DNA of 47,753 nt from a virus, in IMG/VR virus record IMGVR_UViG_3300045999_008178, positions 1-47,753 of that record; one strand, 5' to 3'. The notes under the pieces are model-generated. The model saw nothing but the letters and a program-made list of their open reading frames with translations, was not told the origin of the DNA and searched no databases. This document shows positions 22,306 through 30,800 of the stretch, piece after piece. The position numbers and the translations under genes are program-made. Position 1 is the first letter of the stretch. Each line of letters opens with the position of its first letter.

Positions 22306-23532
22306 CTACACTGGGCGCAATTTGGAGTAGCCCTCCCATGTCGATAATATACTATAGTTACTATCGGCAAATTCCCATTGCCCCCTGGATGTGGCAATGT
22401 CGGAACTGTCGTAACTGGGTGAGTTCATCGAGAACCCATAATTACTGTTATTTGCGGTAAGCTGGGTAGTTGTGGCGCGATACATAAGAAACACATCAAC
22501 TGTCCCACCTATGTTAGAACTGTTAGCATTAGGTCGGTAAACATCTATATTTGAATACCAAGGGCCCAGATAACCCACAGCGCTATAAGGGCCGTCAAGG
22601 ATTATCCCCCCCAATCCATAAGTTATAGCTTGCCCTTCTGCGGTGCGCAGCGGCATCCAACCTGAAGTAATATTTTGCGCACATGGCGTGGACGAGCCAT
22701 AGCAATTACGAAACCACTGCACACCCACCCACCGAACGTAGGTGAAATCGGTTAGATCCGGTGATTGTCCTGTATAATCGCAACTTGTGTAATCCGATAT
22801 TAAGTTATTGTCTGTAGAGGCTATAGGTATAAATGGGAAATTACCTCCTATAGCGCTAGCTAGCATAACAGGTTGTGAGACCAACATAACGTTAAGATCA
22901 CCGTATCCTTTAATCTTACCTACCCATTTAGGGACTTCAGCAAAAAACCATTGTGAATTTTTACCTCCAGTTAACATATATACAGCTAGCTGCTGGTTTA
23001 CTCCAGTTAACATAGTTATAGGAATACGCAGCGATTTATATGTACCATATAAAGCATCCCATAGAGCTAAAATCTGTTCAGCTACTGTGTCTGATAAATT
23101 TATATAGTCAAGGGTTAACGTAGCATTAGTATTTGAATCTGACCATAACTGTACTTCTACCTCACCTGACTGCGTTGGGTGTTCAGTTACAGGGTATTTA
23201 GGTGGTTTGAACTGTACTTGTGTGGGAATCGCAGAAGGGTAGAGTAAAGTCCCGGACAAGGTCCCCCCGAGTACGACTCTATCTATAACAAGGTTGCGAG
23301 AAGTATGTTTTTGGGTTTTACTTGTAAATCGCCCTATGTGTGCGATTCTTTCTAGAGTAAGCACTCTGGAGCTTAGTGGGTATGCTCTTGAGACTATTAA
23401 CCCATCAGAAGGATTTCTTGATATTACAAGATTTCTGCTATTTAGAGAGCTGTCGTTAGTGTAAGTAAGCGATAGTCCAGTTCTACCTACCAGTAGACTA
23501 CGACTTACAAGATCAGCGGGAGTACCTGGCAT
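22306..23532 (-). CDS. Tail fibre/tail-tip protein, paralog 2
   Basis: 408 aa. The N-terminal part holds short repeats (SLLVGRTGLSL, LVISRNPSDGLIVSRAYPL, LTLERIAHIGRF), followed by the domain shared with the 21113-22243 product (TLTLDYINLSDTVAEQILALWDALYGTYKSLRIPITML; WFFAEVPKWVGKIKGYGDLNVML). The C-terminal half is beta-rich and probably surface-exposed. Sits 3 nt after the tail-tip gene, consistent with a fibre attached to it. Confidence 0.65.
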   Translation of the reverse strand: MPGTPADLVSRSLLVGRTGLSLTYTNDSSLNSRNLVISRNPSDGLIVSRAYPLSSRVLTLERIAHIGRFTSKTQKHTSRNLVIDRVVLGGTLSGTLLYPSAIPTQVQFKPPKYPVTEHPTQSGEVEVQLWSDSNTNATLTLDYINLSDTVAEQILALWDALYGTYKSLRIPITMLTGVNQQLAVYMLTGGKNSQWFFAEVPKWVGKIKGYGDLNVMLVSQPVMLASAIGGNFPFIPIASTDNNLISDYTSCDYTGQSPDLTDFTYVRWVGVQWFRNCYGSSTPCAQNITSGWMPLRTAEGQAITYGLGGIILDGPYSAVGYLGPWYSNIDVYRPNANSSNIGGTVDVFLMYRATTTQLTANNSNYGFSMNSPSYDSSDIATSRGQWEFADSNYSILSTWEGYSKLRPV

Positions 23533-23535
23533 TAT

Positions 23536-26500
23536 CTAGCCTCTTTGTATGATCCAATTAGTGTCAGTTACATAACTGGTCCAGTTTTTGGTTATTAAAG
23601 AGTATCCATCATTATCAGTAGGATGATGTGTAGCTTTGACATCAATATCTCTATTGCTATTTATGGATACCTCATCGACTTTGTAAGTACGCACTTGAGA
23701 GGTGATTGTTTTCTTCATAAAAATAATTCCAGCAGGGCTCGCTTTACCGTAAGTTCCTACGGTAATAGTTCCTTCCGACAAGGCTGAGCTTAATCCATCC
23801 CAGTATGTAACTGTGTGGTTACCTTCAGGCAGAAGGTCTGGACGAGTAGTGACAAGAGTACCATCATTCAAAACAATACCATTAGCGAACTCATCATAAT
23901 ATGTATAATCAAGAGCTAAACGAATATAAGCTCCTGGGTATAAGCCTCCAAGTATCCCTGAAGGACGGGTACTAAACTGCACGGAATGGGTAATGAGCCG
24001 GCGAAGCCGTACAATATAGCAAAGCGCATCGACACATTGTTCAAAATTGGTACAATATTCGGATAGATCGAAAACCTCGATGGGGTCGGATTCTGGCCGG
24101 TCGGCCTCCCGCAATCGTACCTCTCGCTCAACTGGAAATACACCATTTCTCGTGTATGACGCCCGCGAACGCTCTTCTCGCCATTTACCTGATGCTTGGA
24201 TAGGTTGTCTATCTTCTTCTGGTATAAATGTTAGCGAAAACGAGTTGGGTAATATGTTGCCTGCAGTGTAAAGCCCGGATATTGGAGGTTTTCCGGTCCC
24301 GTCCTCGGGGAAGACCACCGCCGGCTCCATCGCTAACCTACCGTTTTTCTCTGTAATATCTACTAACATAGTCCCGCCAATGTCAGCTAGCCATTGGCGT
24401 ATATTAACTTTTTCTGTTAGTACACCATCAAAAAAGTATCGCCTCTTCTTTAGCCATAAGCCTGTATTGTAAAATGATTCTAGATCTAGCTGTTTATCGC
24501 TTACAGATTGACCAAGTCCTAAACGTGAGCTACGACATAGGTCATAACCTATGTCTGGTAGCAAATTACTGGGACCTGGACTATTGCTATGTAAAACTCG
24601 CCTTACCATACGTCCCCCGGTAACCCTAACCGAGAATTGGGCAAACTGGCTCCATTCAGTCGCTGCACGGAATACACCACCGACTATGGCTAAAAAGTCA
24701 TATTTAGGTGTTGTTTCATTGGCGGTTATGACGTTAACATAGGTTATTTCATGTTCTGGACCCTGAGCAGCGGTAGTCTGCACCTCTTCGTACACAAAAG
24801 CTTCAGCTACCTTACCCCAACAATCAAGCATAGAGTCTCTACCTGCAGTGTCTGTCCACTTATACCCTAAATCTTCGTTAGGTTCCCAAGAATGAAGTCT
24901 AAATGTATCGGATGTATTTTCTACTACTGTTCCAGACCATGTTATTAAATAACCTCCTAAGTTAAGAGTATTAGATGAAGATATGTTACCGTCTAATACA
25001 ATAAAGGGGGCTACAGCCAGCCCATTGCGTATTTCCCAGCCGGTCAGTGGCTCAAGCTCAATTTGTGGTGTAGCTGCTACTGGCTGCTCTACACGTATGT
25101 AATTATATATTGCTTGCTGGCTTTGACTACGAATACCAATAGACGCCGGCAGCACAACACGAGTACCATCTTCAGTGACTATACTCATCCTCCAAAATGA
25201 GTATCTCTCTGCGGTGTCATTTAACTGACCTGATTGGAAGTTTTGAGTATCTATGTCTTTGTCTGGATCATGCAGAGTTTCATGGTATTTGTAGCCGGCT
25301 ATATAGTTGACCTCATCCAATCTTTTAGCATCTTTGAAATTACAAAGACCTGAAGCTCTAATGCCTACTGCAGATTTTATTCCTATTTCAAAGCATTTTA
25401 CTCTCTGGTTTAGCTGAATGTTTGCTATAGCGCAGCGGAATATCTGTGCAGTGCTCGTAGCGGTGTCATAGTCAGTACCGTTAGAATAACTAGCTAGGTT
25501 CTGCTGTCTAGTATTTGTGGCTTTCGCCCATTGTGGAGGATATATTATTTTGTCAGTATCATCATTGTCTACTCTAGACAAAGGTATAATAGTAATAATT
25601 CCGCTACGGACTACTGTAAAGGTGTAGTATACAGATTGCCCCCCTCTAACCGGGTAGTTGTCCACTTCGCTACTAAACACTTTGTCTGATGGTGATATTT
25701 CCGTAACAACAGCTAGACAAGAACCTACCTTATATAGCTCACCTATGGATAGCGCATCAGCAGCACTCATTTGACGCGATGCTATTGTATTAGCTATATC
25801 TGTGCATTTCGCAATTCCAGGTTCGGCTTCAGGTGGATTATTTGTGTTAGAAGCCTCAAATTTTATCTGTGTAGTCGCTGCAGATGTTTTCGACAACATA
25901 TACACAAATGTATCTCCAACGTTTAGCACGGAGCTGCCAGTGCTTGTAGATATAATCCCACTGCGCCCTGACCACCAGTATCTAGATTTCCACATATCAG
26001 CTAGTGCTACGGCATCGTCATTTACACGAACCTCATATTTTTTCTTACTTTCTCTATTTTTAGTCCATAGATTTATTGTTGGACGAATACGAGGATTTAT
26101 TCTCAACCCTAAGTTGTTAGGTATTATGTTGTAGACTCCAAATGTGGTTTGAGTAGATGGCTTGGCCGTAAAGCAAGAATCTTGCCTCCATGCGTTTCCT
26201 TCAGATCTAATTGAAAATACATCGGCTCCTCCAGTATTTTCGGCGTTACCTATATCAGTGCTTGGGGATCTACCAGCTAAATAATCAGTGCTTCTTAATC
26301 TACCTCCATTACCAGCGTAGTAGAGCGTTAGCCTCCCTGCAGCTTGGGCGGCTGCGGTGTCTAAATCATAAGTGCCTAAAGTGTTATCCCCTACGGCGAA
26401 ACTCTTTGGATCTATACAGCAAATCCTGCCTTCCCCGAGCATGAAAATAGCTTTTAATATCTGGCTGCCACTGGAGCTGAGCATCTGGCTCCAGAGTAAT

Positions 26501-26931
26501 TGCATGTTGACCCTCACTCCTCCATAGCGACCTTCCGGCCTCGGGGGTGAAGCCTGCGCCAGCATATAAAGCTGATTGGCGTATATTACTGGGGTAGTAG
26601 TACCAAGAATTGCTGGCTGTTGTACGCTATCGAAACCTCTTCTAGGGGCAAATTTCTGGTTTCTTGTGATGTTTACAGGATCTGGCGATTGTGTTTTAAT
26701 GCCCCCATTTTTACCTCCACCTTGTTTTGGCTTGAAAAAGCTTGCAGCTATGTTAAATCCTATGCTCAGTCCAGCAGATACTATTGCTAAAGTCTCAAGA
26801 CCTGCTTGCGGTACACCAGGGTCTATTTTAACTTTGCTATCAATTTCTTGCTGAAACCATTCCATTTGAGCTGGAGTAAGTCCCAGCATTTCTGCTAGGT
26901 ACTCGTCGCTAGGTAAAGGTTTGTACCCCAT
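23536..26931 (-). CDS. Tail tip / central tail fibre protein (gpJ-like)
   Basis: 1131 aa. An N-terminal hydrophobic segment (TLAIVSAGLSIGFNIAASFF) is followed by PDPVNITRNQKFAPRRGFDSVQQPAILGTTTPVIYANQLY, the arrangement I associate with tail-hub attachment proteins. The middle and C-terminal regions are long beta-rich modules with a WLADIGGTMLVDITEKNGRLAMEP domain typical of gpJ/tail-tip proteins. Its size, and its place below the tape measure and the NlpC-like gene, match lambda J. Expected at the tail tip, contacting the host surface. Confidence 0.75.
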   Translation of the reverse strand: MGYKPLPSDEYLAEMLGLTPAQMEWFQQEIDSKVKIDPGVPQAGLETLAIVSAGLSIGFNIAASFFKPKQGGGKNGGIKTQSPDPVNITRNQKFAPRRGFDSVQQPAILGTTTPVIYANQLYMLAQASPPRPEGRYGGVRVNMQLLWSQMLSSSGSQILKAIFMLGEGRICCIDPKSFAVGDNTLGTYDLDTAAAQAAGRLTLYYAGNGGRLRSTDYLAGRSPSTDIGNAENTGGADVFSIRSEGNAWRQDSCFTAKPSTQTTFGVYNIIPNNLGLRINPRIRPTINLWTKNRESKKKYEVRVNDDAVALADMWKSRYWWSGRSGIISTSTGSSVLNVGDTFVYMLSKTSAATTQIKFEASNTNNPPEAEPGIAKCTDIANTIASRQMSAADALSIGELYKVGSCLAVVTEISPSDKVFSSEVDNYPVRGGQSVYYTFTVVRSGIITIIPLSRVDNDDTDKIIYPPQWAKATNTRQQNLASYSNGTDYDTATSTAQIFRCAIANIQLNQRVKCFEIGIKSAVGIRASGLCNFKDAKRLDEVNYIAGYKYHETLHDPDKDIDTQNFQSGQLNDTAERYSFWRMSIVTEDGTRVVLPASIGIRSQSQQAIYNYIRVEQPVAATPQIELEPLTGWEIRNGLAVAPFIVLDGNISSSNTLNLGGYLITWSGTVVENTSDTFRLHSWEPNEDLGYKWTDTAGRDSMLDCWGKVAEAFVYEEVQTTAAQGPEHEITYVNVITANETTPKYDFLAIVGGVFRAATEWSQFAQFSVRVTGGRMVRRVLHSNSPGPSNLLPDIGYDLCRSSRLGLGQSVSDKQLDLESFYNTGLWLKKRRYFFDGVLTEKVNIRQWLADIGGTMLVDITEKNGRLAMEPAVVFPEDGTGKPPISGLYTAGNILPNSFSLTFIPEEDRQPIQASGKWREERSRASYTRNGVFPVEREVRLREADRPESDPIEVFDLSEYCTNFEQCVDALCYIVRLRRLITHSVQFSTRPSGILGGLYPGAYIRLALDYTYYDEFANGIVLNDGTLVTTRPDLLPEGNHTVTYWDGLSSALSEGTITVGTYGKASPAGIIFMKKTITSQVRTYKVDEVSINSNRDIDVKATHHPTDNDGYSLITKNWTSYVTDTNWIIQRG

Positions 26932-27326
26932 TACCGCAAATTATAGTAAAGCGGACTTTTTAACTGTAGTAGAGGTACTGTCGTGAGCCCTTGGCGGTGA
27001 TGTACGGCTAGCAATAACTTATCAGGAACTACAACCCCAATGCCGAAAGACACTGGAGTTAGTAATGGGACTAGAGACCATAGCTCTTCATCTACAGCGG
27101 CTTTAATCGCAATGAGCTGGAACTCTTCGTATAGATCAGTCCAGCGGCGTTCTCGGGCCAAATGCTCCCATCGGGGGTCGATCTCGGGGGGATCCCTTCC
27201 AATCTCCTCCATGATGATCTGGGCCATCCTCAGGCAGCAACAGGCTTCACCGTTGCGGGGGTCGGCACCAATGCGGTGAGGTAGTCCTAGCCAGGGGTGC
27301 CAGCCGGTGTAACTCGGAGAAGTCAT
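26931..27326 (-). CDS. NlpC/P60-like tail assembly protein, possibly inactive
   Basis: 131 aa. WHPWLGLPHRIGADPRNGEACCCLRMAQIIMEEIG corresponds to the start of lambda gpK-like NlpC/P60 domains, where a Cys in a xDCxxL context is catalytic; here the context is EACCCLR. A later LLLAVHHRQGLTTVPL could carry the His. The usual second half of the domain is short, so activity is doubtful. TAATG coupling to the tail-tip gene. Confidence 0.6.
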   Translation of the reverse strand: MTSPSYTGWHPWLGLPHRIGADPRNGEACCCLRMAQIIMEEIGRDPPEIDPRWEHLARERRWTDLYEEFQLIAIKAAVDEELWSLVPLLTPVSFGIGVVVPDKLLLAVHHRQGLTTVPLLQLKSPLYYNLR

Positions 27327-27347
27327 GAATCAGTCTAAGGCTCTAGC

Positions 27348-27833
27348 TTAGGACGACAAAATATTACCAGTTGGGGGCAGATTACCCACGCGGTAGGACG
27401 ATAGAATACCTTTAGGTACTTGTTGTACAACAGCATCAAAGGGGTTACGGAGATTTATTGAACACTTTTGATCGTTCTGAGGACCTCCGCTACAAGCCCA
27501 TATCTGTGTTAATGCTGTGGTGCCTTCGGTGGGCTCTACACCTTCGGCGGTAGTAATTATTACAGTTTGTATTTCTACTAACCAGCCAGATAGGATGGCT
27601 TCGGTAAATAAAGATACTGTTAGCTCGTTAGGTACAGTAACTAATCCGCCGGATGATGTGGCACCACCTCGTTTAGATGATGATCCTGAAACCCCAAAGG
27701 GGGCGAATGTGTAGTAAGTACCTTCATACAGTCTGGCTTTGTTGATAAAATAATTTTGAAATGCTCTAGCCGGGATGTAGTTGCCAGCTTTATCTACGAA
27801 GCGTATGTATTCAGCAAAACTGGATCTACGCAT
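27348..27833 (-). CDS. Minor tail protein
   Basis: 161 aa starting MRRSSFAEYIRFVDKAGNYI, with RAFQNYFINKARLYEGTYYTFAPFG and INLRNPFDAVVQQVPKG. It lies between the tape measure and the NlpC-like gene, where lambda has M and L tail-tip genes (a DUF1833/gpL-like role). Cysteines in IWACSGG and DQKCSINL could bind metal, as lambda gpL does, though their spacing differs. TAATG overlap with the tape measure start. Confidence 0.55.
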   Translation of the reverse strand: MRRSSFAEYIRFVDKAGNYIPARAFQNYFINKARLYEGTYYTFAPFGVSGSSSKRGGATSSGGLVTVPNELTVSLFTEAILSGWLVEIQTVIITTAEGVEPTEGTTALTQIWACSGGPQNDQKCSINLRNPFDAVVQQVPKGILSSYRVGNLPPTGNILSS

Positions 27834-30800
27834 TAGGTTAGACCTAGGGCTCTGCGGACATTGGGGTCGAGCTGCATACCACTATAGGCAAGGTCGCGCC
27901 CCTGGTTGGCGGCTTCTTGCACGCCCTGCCGGAACTCCTTCACGGTGACATATTCGACACCATTGATTGGTTGCGGTTCGTAGCGGATGTCTATGGCACC
28001 TCCGGGCAGGGACATCGGCCTCGGGGGAGCGGGGGGAGCCAGTGGGGCCAGGGCCGCACGGGTGTTGCTGAACATCTCAGCGGTGGCGTCGGCAGGCAAG
28101 ATAGACCCGGTGCCTGAGGGGGCGAATAGCTCAGGGCCACGTTCCCCGGCGATGTAGAAGCTGGAGGGGGAGACGGGGCCGCCGCTGGCACGGAAGCCTC
28201 CAAAGGACTTGCCCAGGATACCCAACCCTCCACCGCCGAGCAGCCCCCCGAGCCCGCCAAAAACACCACCCAGGCCCGCGAGGACATTCTGGGTACCACC
28301 TTTGCCGATCTGGGAAAGGCCACCGAAGATAGTAGCCGCACCGGTCGCGAGAGTAACCATCCCCCCGAGTACGGTCTGCAGACCAGTTGCTGCTTGGGTG
28401 GTAGCGGGGGCGAAGTCTTTGATAGTGTCGCCCAGGCCGGTTAGATCCGTATTGAGGGTTGTGATTGTAGAGCCTGCGCTCGTGGGGGTGAAGGCGTCGA
28501 AATAGCCGGCCTCGGGGGAGAAGCCTTTAGGGTCTAGGCCGCCGAAGGTGGAGTTTGGTCCGGGGACAATATTGTTTGTAGGATTTGCTGCAATTGCCAA
28601 AAGTGCTGCGGTATTCTCACGGGTAGCTGTAGTGTTGTCTACTGTAGGGTTGGAGACATCAGCACCAAAGAACTTAGCAAACATTTTGGTCATATTGTCT
28701 TCCATCGGCTTTAAGGACATATCCATAAACTGCTCCATGATACGCTCAGTTAGAGATTGACTAAAGGAGCTGGTAGCTTCTTTTATATCACCTCCAGATA
28801 TAAGAGATTTGAATACACTACGGAACCCTCCGCTAAATTCTTTGGCTAGCTCAGTACCTTTAGCCCAAGCCTCATTTTGTTTTTTCAGGGCTTTATCAAG
28901 AATAGCCAGTTCTAATGCAGCGGCGCGAGTAGCTGCAGCAAAAGCTGCAATCTCTTTCTCTACTTGACTATCAGACATACCTGGATTATTTTTCTTATAG
29001 TCCAAGCGATAGGTGGCTATGGATTCTTCTGCGCTATTAAGCCGTTGCCCTTGAAGATCGTCTGGGTTTATACGAAGCCCTCTGAGACGGCCAGATATAG
29101 AGATCTTCGCTTTTTCTATGTTATACCCAATATCGCGCACATCAGCTTGCACTTTTTCTATGCGAGTAGTTTCAGATGTAACTGCAAGAATTTCTTGACG
29201 TGTCTTTAAGTTAGTGCTTAGTATTTTTTCTTGTTCCGCGTAATAAGTATTTGTCTTTTTAATAAGTTCAGCTTTTTGTGTTTCAGTTAACACACCTCCT
29301 TCTGTAGTACGTTTTTCGTTGATAGATAAAAGTGTATCTTTTCTAACTTTTTCCAGAGCCGCTAGTTTTTGAGCACTGTCTATGGTTAAATCTAATTGTT
29401 TAGGATCATAGACTTGGCTGGCTACTTTTTTAAGATTCTCTAATGCAATTTTAGCATTGTTGAGTTCTATTGTGTACTGTTCAGTGCTTTGTATAGGCAG
29501 TGCATTTTTTAGGATTGCCTCAAACGCATCTTTTGTTTCAGCTTTAATTAACTGTGCTTTAAGGTCTTCTATTTTACTCATTTGAGCTTCCAAGCTTCTA
29601 GTGATCTTCTCCTGTGCGGAAGCTTGGGTATTCTGTATTTTAGTTAGATCTGGTAGTATCGGGGTGGTGGGGGGAGCAAGGTTAGGTTTGGACGAGGGAG
29701 TGTCTCTGACTTTCCCATCAGTCCCTACCCACGCCTGGCCGTTCCAAGTGACGGGCTTGCCATTGAGGGTACTTTTTTCGCCAGGAGCCCTCCCACTGAC
29801 CATGGTTGGCCCCATGCTTGTCCCTGTGGCTGTAGAACTGGCTAATCCATGTAAGAATTGATTCCCAGTAGTAAGGGATTGAGCGACATAACCCCCACCT
29901 CCATCTGTCCACCTCGGGGCACTAGCAGGCATTGGGATCAATGTCCCTGCTGGTAACGATATGTCAATAGCATTACGACTTTGTCCGGGTCTACGATTTC
30001 TTGTTGAATCGTGAGCACCTTGTTCAACGGCTAACCGCCTCCTTAGTTCCCGTTGATCAGTAAGATTGAGTATGTTTTTATTACCGGGCTCTAGTTTAGC
30101 AAGATTCGGCAGTTCTATGTACTCTACCCCTGACTTTTGCAGGGATAAGACTATGGCTAGTGCTTCCTCAATTACTTTCTGCTTGTTAGGTCCGCGTATA
30201 TCAAGATGGGGTCCAGAAGAATTACCGGAAGATCCAACGCGGAAGCCAGAACTGACACCTGGGGCGGTCATTGGGCTGGCCCCACCACCTGTAAAATTTC
30301 CGGTTTCTCTGGCTTTCTGCTCCAACGCAGCCTGCTTCACTCTGTAATCTGAGACTTGCTTCTCGTAATCTCCGATTTTTAGACGTAAAGCTGCGATGTT
30401 TTTCTCCGTCTCATAACGATAGTCAGCTATAGATTTCTCCATGCTATTGATTTCGATCTGCATCTGCCGGCGATTATCTTCAATCGTTTTCTCTCCCCTC
30501 ATCTTAGTTGCAAGATATTCGTTAATACCTTGAGTTACACTGCGGCGCACCCCTTCTTGGCCTTCTAAGAGTTTGGTGTTAAGCCGCTCTGCAGCTTTAA
30601 TTCTAATGTCACCCTCTAAGCTGATAATATTTGCAGTCTTTTGCAACGCCTGTTGACGCAGTTGGAACATATTATTCTCGTGTGCGCGTTCAAGGTCGCG
30701 TAATTGTTTGCTAATGTCAATTTTCTTTTGGCTAAGGATTTGGATGTTAGATTCTTGTTGCTCTAAGTCTTTTTGATTAGCGATACGAGTCTGCTCTGCT

